Numbered from the stretch's first letter, positions 1-9,850 are shown. The stretch is 64,000 nucleotides of DNA from Trichormus sp. M33_DOE_039 (GCA_015296085.1 DVDT01000004.1:1-64000); one strand, 5' to 3'. Notes: generated by a model not told the origin, from the letters alone. Translations and numbers: made by a program.

Positions 1-323
<323 letters not shown>

Positions 324-343
324 TCTAAAAAGCTTTAGTTCAT

Positions 344-380
344 AAAAAAGCGTCCTTCTTACACAGAAGGACGCTTTTTT
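344..380 (+). terminator. Rho-independent terminator of psbA
   Basis: A near-perfect hairpin pairs AAAAAGCGTCCTTCT with AGAAGGACGCTTTTT around a five-base loop and ends in a T run. It begins 21 bases after the psbA stop codon. Confidence 0.9.
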
Positions 381-546
381 GGTTTTTATCATCATTACAC
401 GAAGGTATTTGGCTTATCTGAACTGATGTTCATCGTCAAGGAACTTTTTTACTTAAAATTGCCAAAGAAAGCACAAGCATAAAAATTAATTTTGACGAAA
501 ACTCTAGGTACAATACATAAGCTTCATCCTTTTTCCTCTACATATT

Positions 547-1635
547 ATGGGCAATACTTTTGGACATCTATTTCGGATCACTACTTTTGGCGAGTCTCAC
601 GGCGGAGGGGTGGGAGTTGTGATTGATGGTTGTCCTCCGCGACTGGAAATTTCTGCTGAAGAAATTCAAGTAGAGTTAGATAGAAGACGGCCGGGACAAA
701 GTAAGATTACTACCCCGCGTAAAGAAGCAGATACTTGTGAGATTTTGTCTGGGGTGTTTGAAGGTAAAACTTTGGGGACACCAATATCAATTTTGGTGCG
801 AAACAAAGATACTCGTCCCCAAGACTATGACGAGATGGCGCAAAAGTATCGCCCTTCCCACGCGGATGCTACCTATGATGCAAAGTATGGGATTCGTAAT
901 TGGCAAGGTGGGGGTAGGTCGTCAGCCCGTGAGACAATAGGGAGAGTAGCAGCAGGTGCGATCGCTAAAAAAATTCTCCGTCAAGTTGGGAATGTAGAAG
1001 TTATCGGTTATGTCAAGCGCATCAAGGATTTAGAGGGTGTAGTTGACCCCAATACCGTCACGTTGGATGAAGTTGAAAGTAATATTGTGCGCTGTCCTGA
1101 TGGAGACTGCGCGCAAAAAATGATTGAATTAATTGAGCAAACTGGTAGACAAGGTGATTCTATCGGTGGTGTAGTGGAATGCGTGGCGCGCAATGTCCCC
1201 AAAGGTTTGGGTGAGCCTGTATTTGATAAATTAGAGGCTGATATTGCTAAAGCTGTGATGTCTCTCCCTGCAAGTAAAGGTTTTGAAATTGGTTCGGGTT
1301 TTGCAGGGACACTATTAACAGGAATTGAACATAACGACGAATTTTATATAGATGAAAATGGGGAAATTCGCACCGTAACTAATCGTTCTGGTGGGATTCA
1401 AGGTGGTATTTCTAATGGGGAAAATATCATTTTGCGGGTTGCATTTAAACCTACAGCCACCATTAGAAAAGAGCAAAAAACAGTAACGAGTGAAGGTGAA
1501 GAAACGCTGTTGGCTGCAAAGGGAAGACATGATCCTTGCGTTTTACCCCGTGCAGTTCCAATGGTAGAAGCGATGGTGGCGTTAGTTTTGTGCGATCATT
1601 TGCTACGCCATAATGGACAGTGTAAGGTGCTGTAG
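547..1635 (+). CDS. aroC: Chorismate synthase
   Basis: Converts 5-enolpyruvylshikimate-3-phosphate to chorismate with reduced FMN, the last step of the shikimate pathway in the cytosol. The 362-residue length is normal for the family. Recognisable motifs are FGESHGGG at residues 14-21, [13 protein letters not shown] near residue 121 and [18 protein letters not shown] near residue 327. The start ATG at 547 is the family start ([19 protein letters not shown]). The gene stands alone between the psbA terminator and its own terminator, so it is probably monocistronic. Nothing in the sequence looks damaged. Confidence 0.97.
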   Translation: MGNTFGHLFRITTFGESHGGGVGVVIDGCPPRLEISAEEIQVELDRRRPGQSKITTPRKEADTCEILSGVFEGKTLGTPISILVRNKDTRPQDYDEMAQKYRPSHADATYDAKYGIRNWQGGGRSSARETIGRVAAGAIAKKILRQVGNVEVIGYVKRIKDLEGVVDPNTVTLDEVESNIVRCPDGDCAQKMIELIEQTGRQGDSIGGVVECVARNVPKGLGEPVFDKLEADIAKAVMSLPASKGFEIGSGFAGTLLTGIEHNDEFYIDENGEIRTVTNRSGGIQGGISNGENIILRVAFKPTATIRKEQKTVTSEGEETLLAAKGRHDPCVLPRAVPMVEAMVALVLCDHLLRHNGQCKVL

Positions 1636-1673
1636 ACTTACCAGTATAATTGCTGAAAATATTGATATACCTA

Positions 1674-1700
1674 GGGCGAGTCAGATACTCGCCCTTTTTT
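1674..1700 (+). terminator. Rho-independent terminator of aroC
   Basis: GGGCGAGT and ACTCGCCC form an 8-bp stem around a five-base loop and are followed by six T residues, 38 bases after the aroC stop codon. Confidence 0.9.
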
Positions 1701-1758
1701 AGCATCTTTGCTATAGTAGCGAATAATACTTTATATTACGTGATATTGCATCTACTAT

Positions 1759-3543
1759 ATGAACCAAGAATCTGAAAATCGCCTCAAACACTTCGCTGCA
1801 CTCAAATCCAAATATCAAGCCACTAAGTATCAAGATTCCTCACCCTCTAGTCTGCTATATCTCATCTTACGAAAGATTGATTTAGGAATTGATTTAACTG
1901 AATTAGAGTGGGAGTGGTTAAGAAAGGAAGAACTTTTTGGAACAATTGAAATAATTGAAATTCAACGATTTAGCATGGGAGAAGCCAAAAGGCTAGAAGC
2001 TGAATTTGCTCATTTGAAAACTAAGTATAAAATTTCCAAAGTTTGGGAATATTCAGTAGATAGTTTTTTGTACCCCATACTTTGGAAATTAGAATACGAG
2101 AATGATTTGAGCGATTCAGAACTAAAATTACTGCAAGAACATAATTTAAATCAAACCCTTGCGATTGTTCAAGACATCAGACAATTTGTGACTTTAAAGA
2201 AAAAATATCAAGCTACCAAATATCAAGATTTATCCTCTGATAGTAGACTGTATAAAATATTGAATAAACTAGACAAAGAAGTAAGTTTGAGCGAATCTGA
2301 ATATGAGTGGTTACTAAATCATGAACTTTTTGAAACCATAGAAATATTTGAAAAACAAGAATCTGCAAAACAAGCTAAATTTACTGAACTCAAAGTTAGG
2401 TACCAAGCGACTAAACACCCAGATACGTCTCTAGCTAGTAAACTATATCAAATACTGCAAAAACTTGATGCAGATAAAAAACTCAACTATGAAGAAATTT
2501 ACTGGTTAGAACAACAAGGACTTACAGAAACAATAGCTATTACCAAGGTACTCGAACAGAAACGAGAATTTGCTGCATTAAAAACCAAGTATAAAGCGAA
2601 TAAATATGAAGATTCATCACCTGATAGTTATCTATATCAGCTTCTTCAACGACTAGAGATGGAAAATCAGTTAAGTGGAGATGATATTCATTTTTTAAAG
2701 CGTTATCAACTAACTGAAACACTAGAAATTGCCTATGAGAAATATGCCCATCACTTAAGAATAAAAATAGCATCAGTAGAAATATTAAGTGACTCAGAAA
2801 TTGAATGGTTAGACCATCATGGATATGACGATATTATCAAATCATCTCAACAAAAGCACTTTACTATTCTCAAAAGGAAGTATGGATTAGTAGATAATCG
2901 AATAGAACCATTTTATGAGATAATACTAAAGCTGGAAAATAAAGAGCGGCTTGATCCTAGGTTGGTTTTACAGCTTATGGAAGAGAATCTATTATCTCCT
3001 GGGGGCAAAATTGCTCTAACATATTACAGACTAGAAGCAGAATTTTACGAACAGGAAGTTAAGCGTACTGGCAATAAATGGAATATACCTACAGCTAGTA
3101 GTTATTGGCGTAAAGCCAATGAACCTGAGCAAGCATTAAAAATTACTAACTTAGACTTAGGAAGAATTAGAGAAAATAAGCTGAAGTCAGCTATTTTAGT
3201 CACTAGAGGTGCAGCCTTCAGAGATATGGACAACTTAGCTGATGCCGAAAATTGTGCAAGAAATGCTATGGAGTCTCAGCCTGATGCTCATCAACCTTAC
3301 ACCTTAATGGGTGCTATATGTTATGACAGATATGATTATGAGCATGGTGATTATTGGTTTGAACAAGCAATAGCAAGAGGTGCTGACACTGAAGATATAG
3401 ATGCTGAGAAAAAAAGAGTGATCACGAGTACAAAAGATGAGAACAAACGACATGAAGCCGCAGAATATTTATTGAAAAAAGATGCACAACGCTACTCTTG
3501 GGCAGAATCTTATCTCAGAAAGTCGCAAGAAAATAGTAGATAA
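1759..3543 (+). CDS. Large alpha-helical protein of about six 60-65-residue repeats with TPR-like C-terminus
   Basis: I do not recognise a named family. The 594-residue protein is built from about six related modules. Each opens with a version of F-x-x-LK-x-KYQATKYQDSS, continues with LY-x-IL-x-KLD, then an acidic stretch with E-x-x-WL, and closes with L-x-ETIEI. Copies begin near residues 12, 84, 145, 212 and 274; one copy near 325 is degenerate and a last one starts near 370. The final 180 residues look like tetratricopeptide-type helices (AAFRDMDNLADAENCARNAM and GDYWFEQAIARGADTEDID). No signal peptide or membrane segment is visible, so it is probably cytosolic. The truncated nuclease-family gene begins 9 bp downstream, suggesting cotranscription. 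DNA is AT-rich compared with neighbours. Function unknown; a scaffold or interaction role is inference. Confidence 0.8.
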   Translation: MNQESENRLKHFAALKSKYQATKYQDSSPSSLLYLILRKIDLGIDLTELEWEWLRKEELFGTIEIIEIQRFSMGEAKRLEAEFAHLKTKYKISKVWEYSVDSFLYPILWKLEYENDLSDSELKLLQEHNLNQTLAIVQDIRQFVTLKKKYQATKYQDLSSDSRLYKILNKLDKEVSLSESEYEWLLNHELFETIEIFEKQESAKQAKFTELKVRYQATKHPDTSLASKLYQILQKLDADKKLNYEEIYWLEQQGLTETIAITKVLEQKREFAALKTKYKANKYEDSSPDSYLYQLLQRLEMENQLSGDDIHFLKRYQLTETLEIAYEKYAHHLRIKIASVEILSDSEIEWLDHHGYDDIIKSSQQKHFTILKRKYGLVDNRIEPFYEIILKLENKERLDPRLVLQLMEENLLSPGGKIALTYYRLEAEFYEQEVKRTGNKWNIPTASSYWRKANEPEQALKITNLDLGRIRENKLKSAILVTRGAAFRDMDNLADAENCARNAMESQPDAHQPYTLMGAICYDRYDYEHGDYWFEQAIARGADTEDIDAEKKRVITSTKDENKRHEAAEYLLKKDAQRYSWAESYLRKSQENSR

Positions 3544-3552
3544 ATTTAACAC

Positions 3553-3963
3553 ATGACCAGATTTATTCATGACCAATTTGCAAAAGACTATCTCAAACAA
3601 ATACTAACTTCTTATGGCGAAGTCCAAGCTGCACGACGAGTCGCAGGGGAAGTCAGAGAAATCGATGTTTATTTCATCCCCAACTCACAACCAAACACTA
3701 TTCCCAAAACTTTCGGATTATTACCCCAATTTACTACCACACCTGTATTATTTGAACCATTTCGCAACGCTGCATCCATTACAGAAATTTGCGATTGTCT
3801 TTTAAAATTATTAGAGGTAAGAGGCGATTTACAACGACAAGCAAATTGCAATAAGACGCGTCTGCTTGAATCTGAGTTACCAAAACTATGGATTCTCACC
3901 CCTGCAGCATCAGCACCAGTCCTATCAGGATTTGGTGCTAACTTCAACATTTATTATCATTAA
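3553..3963 (+). pseudogene. Truncated Rpn/DUF4351-type cyanobacterial nuclease-family protein
   Basis: The 136 residues match the N-terminal half of a very common cyanobacterial family (MTRFIHDQFAKDYLKQIL, then REIDVYF, a segment with TTPVLFEPFR, and LPKLWILTPAASAPVLSGFG). I remember this family as PD-(D/E)XK-like, 250-300 residues long. Here the frame stops right after GFGANFNIYYH. Another frame then stays open to the TAA at 4029-4031 and reads LLLQLSREELITRFR, which resembles a family tail. This fits loss of the middle and C-terminal parts by deletion and frameshift. The D and E-x-D residues of the N-terminal half are still present, but a functional product is unlikely. Confidence 0.6.
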
Positions 3964-4208
3964 CATCAGAAGATTTTACCCCTTTACTTTTACAATTGTC
4001 TCGTGAAGAATTAATTACTAGATTTCGCTAATAATCCTGATCAAAATTTAAATGATGGAGAGTTAAACTTATTATCATAATTGCAGCGATCGCCTCCATA
4101 TACTCATCATTAAAACCTACCTTATTGTAATCATTGAATGAAATTGTTGAAGAAGGTACTAGTGAGTATATTCTTGATTATTTGTGTTTAATCCATGACT
4201 AATATTAT

Positions 4209-4463
4209 ATGAATTTTATTACAGTTTTAGGACTAGCAGCCGCTACATTAACCACGCTCGCTTTCTTGCCACAAGTGTTTCAAACATGGCGCACAAAATC
4301 AGCAAAAGATGTTTCTTATCTCATGCTGATTACGTTTATGAGTGGTCTATTTTTGTGGTTGATATATGGCATTTATCTCCAAGCTTGGCCCATCATTTTT
4401 GCTAACGGTACAACTTTGGCTCTAAACTTTGTAATTCTATGGCTTAAAATTAAATATAGATAA
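4209..4463 (+). CDS. SemiSWEET-type sugar transporter
   Basis: An 84-residue protein with three predicted membrane helices (about residues 4-24, 36-55 and 61-80) and the PQ-loop signature FLPQVFQTWRTKSAKDVS after the first helix. Family members are half-size SWEETs that dimerise to move sugars across the membrane. The length and the single three-helix bundle are exactly those expected. The ATG at 4209 is a good fit, although no strong ribosome-binding site precedes it. It lies 21 bp before the radical SAM gene on the same strand and may be cotranscribed. Substrate unknown. Confidence 0.88.
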   Translation: MNFITVLGLAAATLTTLAFLPQVFQTWRTKSAKDVSYLMLITFMSGLFLWLIYGIYLQAWPIIFANGTTLALNFVILWLKIKYR

Positions 4464-4484
4464 ATATGCCTTGATTAAATACCT

Positions 4485-6122
4485 GTGACATCTTCTTTAT
4501 TTACTGCTGAACGCCTGTTATTTACTCCTGCTACGCCAGAAACCAACGCCATACCGCTGATATTTGCTTTCCCTAACGAGTATACAGTAGGTATCACTAG
4601 CTTGGGCTATCAGGTAGTCTGGGCAACTTTGGCAATGCGTAGTGATGTGCAGGTAAGTCGTCTATTTACTGATACTTACGAACCACTTCCCAGACAACCA
4701 GAAATTTTGGGATTTTCTATTTCTTGGGAATTGGACTATGTGAATATTTTAAATCTGTTGGAGTCTTTAGAAATTCCGATTAGGTCAATTAATCGTGATG
4801 ATTCTCACCCCCTTGTTTTTGGTGGTGGGCCGGTTCTTACAGCTAACCCCGAACCTTTTGCTGATTTTTTTGATGTCATTTTATTAGGGGATGGGGAAAA
4901 TCTATTAGGGAATTTCATAGAAGCCTATAAAGAAGTAAGAAATGCTTCTAGACAAACTCAACTGCAAGCACTTGCACAAGTTCCAGGAATTTATGTGCCG
5001 AGTTTGTATACAGCTGAGTATCAAAGTTTAGATGGGGAAATTAGTTCTATTCAACCAATTTCTTCAGAAATTCCTGGGGTGATTCAGAAGCAAACTTATC
5101 GAGGGAACACTCTATCAGCCTCAACTGTAGTCACGGAAAAGGCGGCTTGGGAAAATATTTTTATGGTGGAGGTGGTGCGGAGTTGTCCAGAAATGTGCCG
5201 CTTTTGTTTAGCTAGTTATCTCACATTACCTTTTAGGACTGCGAGTTTGGAGGGTTCTTTAATTCCCGCTATTGAAAAAGGTTTACAAGTTACAAATAGG
5301 TTGGGTTTATTAGGTGCTTCTGTAACACAGCATCCCGAATTTGAAACTCTACTAGATTATATTAGTCAGCCAAAATATGAGGATGTGCGGCTGAGTATAG
5401 CTTCAGTGCGGACTAATACCGTAACAGAACAATTAGCCAAAACTTTGGCGAAACGAGACACGCGATCGCTTACCATAGCTGTAGAGAGTGGTTCGGAAAA
5501 ATTACGCCAAATCATCAACAAAAAGCTGCATAACGACGAAATCATTCAAGCAGCCATCAATGCGAAAACTGGCGGTTTGACAGGCTTAAAACTCTACGGA
5601 ATGGTAGGGATTCCTGGGGAAGAACCGGAAGATTTAGACGCAACAGTAGCGATGATGCAGAGTATTAAAAAAGCCGCGCCAGGACTGCGTCTCACCTTTG
5701 GTTGCAGCACCTTTGTACCCAAATCTCATACACCATTTCAATGGTTTGGGGTGAATCGTCAAGCAGAGAAGCGGTTGCAGTGGCTGCAGAAGCAACTCAA
5801 ACCCCAAGGGATAGATTTTCGCCCAGAAAGCTATAATTGGTCGATTATACAGGCTTTGATATCGAGAGGCGATCGCAGAATTTCTCAACTGCTCGAACTT
5901 ACCCGCAACTTTGGCGACTCCTTGGGAAGTTACAAGCGTGCTTTTAAACAACTCAAAGGCCAAATTCCTGGTCTAGATTACTACGTCCACAATAATTGGT
6001 CACACGATCAGATATTACCCTGGAGTCACTTGCAAGGGCCACTGCCACAGTCTACACTACTAAAACATTTGGCTGAAGCTACCAGTCATTTCCCCAGGCA
6101 ACTACAGCCATTAAATTTATAG
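4485..6122 (+). CDS. B12-binding-type radical SAM protein
   Basis: A 545-residue radical SAM protein. The first 170 residues have the fold order of a cobalamin-binding-like domain of the YgiQ/TIGR03960 type (FAFPNEYTVGITSLGYQVVW, then LGDGENLLGNF). The cluster ligands are C234, C238 and C241 in SCPEMCRFC, spaced CxxxCxxC. Later features are VESGSEKLR and GLKLYGMVGIPGEEPEDLD, typical of the radical SAM barrel. The start is a GTG at 4485. Many cyanobacterial genomes carry this gene; its substrate is not established. It is followed after 11 bp by the zinc-ribbon gene and then by an SRPBCC gene, a likely three- or four-gene operon with the SemiSWEET. Confidence 0.85.
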   Translation: MTSSLFTAERLLFTPATPETNAIPLIFAFPNEYTVGITSLGYQVVWATLAMRSDVQVSRLFTDTYEPLPRQPEILGFSISWELDYVNILNLLESLEIPIRSINRDDSHPLVFGGGPVLTANPEPFADFFDVILLGDGENLLGNFIEAYKEVRNASRQTQLQALAQVPGIYVPSLYTAEYQSLDGEISSIQPISSEIPGVIQKQTYRGNTLSASTVVTEKAAWENIFMVEVVRSCPEMCRFCLASYLTLPFRTASLEGSLIPAIEKGLQVTNRLGLLGASVTQHPEFETLLDYISQPKYEDVRLSIASVRTNTVTEQLAKTLAKRDTRSLTIAVESGSEKLRQIINKKLHNDEIIQAAINAKTGGLTGLKLYGMVGIPGEEPEDLDATVAMMQSIKKAAPGLRLTFGCSTFVPKSHTPFQWFGVNRQAEKRLQWLQKQLKPQGIDFRPESYNWSIIQALISRGDRRISQLLELTRNFGDSLGSYKRAFKQLKGQIPGLDYYVHNNWSHDQILPWSHLQGPLPQSTLLKHLAEATSHFPRQLQPLNL

Positions 6123-6133
6123 TTAACAAGTGA

Positions 6134-6322
6134 ATGCAAAACACAGCCGAATTTTATTGTGCTTACTGCGGTGAACCCAACTTAACCTTTATTGACTTAA
6201 GTGCTGGAGGACAGCAATCTTACGTTGAAGATTGTCAAGTCTGTTGTCGTCCTAACATTTTATACATCCGAGTGGATGAAGACACCCTAGAAATTGAAAT
6301 TGATACCGAGTACGAAGGCTAG
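6134..6322 (+). CDS. CPxCG-type cysteine-rich small protein
   Basis: A 62-residue acidic protein with two cysteine knuckles: C9 and C12 in FYCAYCGEPN, and C34, C37 and C38 in EDCQVCCRPN. Together they form a four-ligand zinc ribbon of the CPxCG family, with Ala in place of the usual first Pro. The C-terminal half is a short acidic strand region (DEDTLEIEIDTEYEG). No function is established for the family. Tight spacing to the radical SAM gene upstream (11 bp) and the SRPBCC gene downstream (19 bp) points to one transcript. Confidence 0.85.
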   Translation: MQNTAEFYCAYCGEPNLTFIDLSAGGQQSYVEDCQVCCRPNILYIRVDEDTLEIEIDTEYEG

Positions 6323-6341
6323 ATTTTAGGTTTCCCTTTCC

Positions 6342-6791
6342 ATGCTGCACTTTCAACATTCCTCAGTCATTAACGCACCAGTGGAAGTGGTCTGGCAATT
6401 CCACGAAAGACCAGATATCCTACAGCTACTAACTCCACCTTGGCAACCTGTGCAAGTAGTTCGCCGCGAGGGAGGACTAGCAGTAGGTGCAATTACTGAG
6501 TTTCGCTTGTTTTTAGGACTTTTACCATTAACTTGGTTAGCACGCCACACTGAATGCGAGAAAAATCGCTACTTTACCGATATCCAGATATCCGGCCCTT
6601 TTGAATCTTGGATACATCGTCATCAATTTGAAGCAGAAGGTAATAAAACCAAGCTGACTGATGATATCTCCTACATTATGCCTGGAGGGGAAACTGTAGA
6701 ATTTGTTAGCGGTTGGTTAGTGCAAGCGCAGTTAGAAGCGATGTTTCGTTACCGTCATTTTGTGACTAAGCGCGAGTGTGAATCGAAGTAA
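6342..6791 (+). CDS. SRPBCC (START/Bet v1-like) family protein
   Basis: A 149-residue single-domain protein. The opening FQHSSVINAPVEVVWQFHERPDILQLLTPP is the classic SRPBCC beginning, where the strand and short helices open a hydrophobic ligand cavity. The terminal helix is VQAQLEAMFRYRH. Related cyanobacterial proteins are often annotated as cyclase/dehydrase or ligand-binding; no ligand can be read from sequence. It is the last gene of the 4.5-6.8 kb run and ends 97 bp before the next gene. Confidence 0.85.
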   Translation: MLHFQHSSVINAPVEVVWQFHERPDILQLLTPPWQPVQVVRREGGLAVGAITEFRLFLGLLPLTWLARHTECEKNRYFTDIQISGPFESWIHRHQFEAEGNKTKLTDDISYIMPGGETVEFVSGWLVQAQLEAMFRYRHFVTKRECESK

Positions 6792-6888
6792 GAAAACTGA
6801 GGCAAAATCAAGCCAAATTTCGGATGTGATAGTTCTCAATTTTTGATTGGGAACAATATTCGTATGAAAATTGAGCAGGGATTGCATT

Positions 6889-7926
6889 ATGCCTCAAATT
6901 CAAATTCTCACTCCCGAACAAGAAGCTTTTATCCCTGAATATCAGGAAAAATGGAAACCCATTTATCTATCGACTCAACCTATTGACCAAATTAGAGCTG
7001 AAGCATCTGTGAAAGCAGTCTATACGGTTATGGGTCAAAGAGAACCAAAGGTGATTTTCTCTACTAGTCCATATGCTGCACTACAACAACTTCAGGAAAT
7101 AGCACAAAGTAATACAAGTCACTCTTCACAACCTAGTCAAAGAGATCCTTTCTTATTTATCAAAGCTGTTTGGGAAACCTTCAAGTTGATTAATCAACAA
7201 CGTCAAGCAGCTTCCCAAGCAATACAGAAATTACATGAGCAGCTTTCTAGCGCAGCACATAAACATTTAATACAAGAAATCGAGCGTCAAGTCCCTAATG
7301 ATTTAACAACGCAAGATATTGTCGAAAATTCTTTTGTGAATTCATTACCACTATTTGATTCCCTTGGTAAACGGCTAGACAGTCAAGGAAATTCAACCGT
7401 TTCCGCAGCCATGCAAGATAAACAACCAGAGGAATGGCAAGAGTCATTTCAAATGACAGCTACTAATGTTGATGCTCAATTATCTTGGCTACCCGCCAAA
7501 AAAATGTTCTTTCGCGGATGGTTGAAGCAGATGTTACAAGGCACGTTAACCGCTAAAGTACACGGTGTTGATCATCCCCAATTTCAAGGTGCTATATTCA
7601 ACACCTTAGCACCATCAGAACAAAAGATCATGTTTGAGCATTCACCCATAATTGTTACAGACTTAATAATTAACTGTATTTGGTTAGATTTTGCTTTCTC
7701 TGTGTTGAATTATCCTCATGATGTGAGGAAATGGACAGCATTGCAAAATCTGGTGCAAAATTGCGGTTGGATTTTGATAGTAAATGACACTTGTATTGTT
7801 TGCGATCGCCCAATGCAAATTCTACTAGATGAAAATCATCAATTGCACGCTGAAAATCAACCTGCGGTGCAATTTCGAGATGGTTTTAGTATCTATGCAC
7901 AACACGGTACAATACAAAAAAATTAA
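6889..7926 (+). CDS. DUF6745-like protein
   Basis: About 345 residues. The N-terminus LTPEQEAFIPEYQEKWKPI, followed by AEASVKAVYTVMGQREPKV and STSPYAAL, matches a family I remember as DUF6745, common in cyanobacteria and often present in divergent copies. The second half lacks the usual repeated middle segment in a form I can recognise, but ends normally. I chose the ATG at 6889 over a TTG at 6871 because it opens directly on the conserved region. It is convergent with the amidoligase gene, with only 4 bp between the two stop codons. Function unknown. Confidence 0.72.
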   Translation: MPQIQILTPEQEAFIPEYQEKWKPIYLSTQPIDQIRAEASVKAVYTVMGQREPKVIFSTSPYAALQQLQEIAQSNTSHSSQPSQRDPFLFIKAVWETFKLINQQRQAASQAIQKLHEQLSSAAHKHLIQEIERQVPNDLTTQDIVENSFVNSLPLFDSLGKRLDSQGNSTVSAAMQDKQPEEWQESFQMTATNVDAQLSWLPAKKMFFRGWLKQMLQGTLTAKVHGVDHPQFQGAIFNTLAPSEQKIMFEHSPIIVTDLIINCIWLDFAFSVLNYPHDVRKWTALQNLVQNCGWILIVNDTCIVCDRPMQILLDENHQLHAENQPAVQFRDGFSIYAQHGTIQKN

Positions 7927-7930
7927 TTTT

Positions 7931-9049
7931 TTACCCTCTATCAACTCTAGCAGCATGAGATAACCAAATTTGACGGAAATCTGCTTGTAGAGGTATTTCT
8001 TTAAGAAACTTCTGCACAGATTCTAGTTCCCATGCTAGGGGTGAAGTAGGTAATATTTCATGTGCGACTATGGCATAACGTAAAATAGCTTCTATTAATG
8101 CTGCTGCCTCAATTACAGGTTGTGAATCTATCCATGCAGGGAAAATCCGCACTTCAAAAGTATGTTTTTCTGTAATCTGATAAATGAGATTTTTCAGGTT
8201 AAAATCGCAGTATTTGGTTAACTGCAATTTCATCAAATACTCTCTAGCCTCAGCCCAAGACAATTCACAAAAATCAGGCTCATTAACTAACATCAATAAA
8301 TCTTCATCCCATTTTCCCAAACGTCTACATTTGGGGTTAGTACCAACAAGATATTTAATGTTTTCCCCGTGAGTCCATAAAAGATTAACTAAGTTAGCGA
8401 AAACCCTGGTAGAACATAAAGGTGTAGCATCAAAGTGGAGATGAGTTGCACCCTCAAGGGGAATGCTAAAATCTAGAGAACGTGCTGATGCTAGAAGACT
8501 TTCTAGACGTTGGAAATGATTAGTATCAATGGGTGGGGTAATGAGTTCACAAGGACGTTCTCTTTCTCCTGGTAAGGGTGCAGCGATCGCGATCGGATTG
8601 CCGATATGATCAGCCACACGTACCATTCCTCCTTCCCCGGCTTCTAAATCGGTAGCAAATAAACTCGCAATTGGCTGGAGAACTTCATCTAAGGGAGCAG
8701 CCGCATCAGCATTACAGATAATTAAATGTAGTAATCTCATATCATCGCTGACAATGCGATACCATCCCAACTGGGGTGCTTGAGTTCTATCTAAGTCATC
8801 TTGTAAGGTTAAATCATCTACACATCCTGCTATCAAATTTCCCTGCTGATCAATTACTTCAAACCCCAAAGTGAGATTATGAAATAGAGGAGTCCCTGGT
8901 ACATGACTCGGTTCTGACTGGGGATGAAAGATGCGACGCACTGAACCTTGATGTTGTTGGGATATTATTTTTGCTAAATCCTGTCGGCTAAATCCCTTCG
9001 GTGCAATTAACTCAATTTCAAAGCCAATTTTCCAATTTAATTCAGACAT
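7931..9049 (-). CDS. Putative amidoligase (COOH-NH2 ligase fold)
   Basis: A 372-residue protein with the order of motifs seen in the amidoligase family (PF12224; glutamine synthetase/GCS-like fold). These are GFEIELIAPKG near residue 9, where the acidic residues bind metal-ATP; CELITPPI near residue 168; the HLHFD motif near residue 204; and FEVRIFP near residue 300. Such enzymes are predicted to join amino groups to carboxylates in peptide tagging or small-molecule amide formation. No kinase, peptidase, GAT-II or precursor gene, as found next to many bacterial amidoligases, lies beside it, so this copy is an orphan. ATG start at 9049. Substrate unknown. Confidence 0.78.
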   Translation of the reverse strand: MSELNWKIGFEIELIAPKGFSRQDLAKIISQQHQGSVRRIFHPQSEPSHVPGTPLFHNLTLGFEVIDQQGNLIAGCVDDLTLQDDLDRTQAPQLGWYRIVSDDMRLLHLIICNADAAAPLDEVLQPIASLFATDLEAGEGGMVRVADHIGNPIAIAAPLPGERERPCELITPPIDTNHFQRLESLLASARSLDFSIPLEGATHLHFDATPLCSTRVFANLVNLLWTHGENIKYLVGTNPKCRRLGKWDEDLLMLVNEPDFCELSWAEAREYLMKLQLTKYCDFNLKNLIYQITEKHTFEVRIFPAWIDSQPVIEAAALIEAILRYAIVAHEILPTSPLAWELESVQKFLKEIPLQADFRQIWLSHAARVDRG

Positions 9050-9115
9050 AATTTTGCATAAAATCAGGGTGCATTCAGCACCCCATATTGATTTAAAAAT
9101 ATCAAGTTGGATAAT

Positions 9116-9667
9116 TTATCTATTGCGAGAACGCGCGTATCTTAAGGCTTGGTCAATCACTTCGTCATTGCCCAAAATTAAATTTCGTTCGATGCGAACT
9201 TTAGCATCTGTAGGCGATCGCTCACCCCAAAATCTTGCCAGTGCCTCCGCATCATTATAGTTATATGTAGAATCTTGGTAAAATTTGTAGGGACTGGAAT
9301 CACCTGCACGGGCTGGTTTGACGGCTCGGAGTGCTTGCAACCTAGCATCTACAAGGAACTGTTCTAGAATCGCAATGTTTTCTCCTCCCCAAATAATTTT
9401 TCTGACCATTCTAGCTTTTGCATTGTCTACAGTCACACCCCAGAAACTTGCTAAAACACGCGCGTCCCAATAGTCGTATTTACTAGTTAAAAAAGCTCGC
9501 AGTTCGTTATCTTTATAGTTTTTAGCTGCTGATTTTGTAGTGTGGTTCAGCAGTTGATAATTGGAGTTTAAATTTATCTCTTGAGCAAAAACTGTATTAA
9601 TGGCAGTACCAAAAGAGCCGACAAATACCCCTAATAATAATAAGAAAATCCGCAGATTATATTTCAT
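9116..9667 (-). CDS. Secreted protein with two copies of a YxDAxxLAxFWG module
   Basis: A 183-residue protein with a clear Sec signal peptide (hydrophobic residues 5-25, cleavage after VFA, then QEINLN). The mature part holds a duplicated module. The first copy, near residue 66, reads YWDARVLASFWG...DNAKARMVRKIIWG. The second, near residue 137, reads YNDAEALARFWGERSPTDAK...ERNLILG. Both contain the aromatic-Asp-Ala-x-x-Leu-Ala-x-Phe-Trp-Gly core. I know similar unnamed periplasmic proteins in cyanobacteria but no function. It stands alone, transcribed towards the amidoligase start. Confidence 0.72.
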   Translation of the reverse strand: MKYNLRIFLLLLGVFVGSFGTAINTVFAQEINLNSNYQLLNHTTKSAAKNYKDNELRAFLTSKYDYWDARVLASFWGVTVDNAKARMVRKIIWGGENIAILEQFLVDARLQALRAVKPARAGDSSPYKFYQDSTYNYNDAEALARFWGERSPTDAKVRIERNLILGNDEVIDQALRYARSRNR

Positions 9668-9850
9668 CGTCGTTACCTAGGAACGTAAATGTTAATCACC
9701 ATCAAAGGGTAAAAACTATATCTACACACAAGCTGTAAGTAGTTTTGCAATCTTATCGTTTGATGTTATTAATTTATACTCTTTGCAGGTGAAACGTTCC
9801 TGAAAAATCACGGGAAATTGTCAGTGGTTTCGATGTATATCGGCAATAGC

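Noticed and set aside
9054..9260. Plus-strand 68-codon frame opposite the end of the secreted duplicated-module gene
   Set aside because: Mostly antisense to a better-supported gene with a signal peptide and internal protein repeats.
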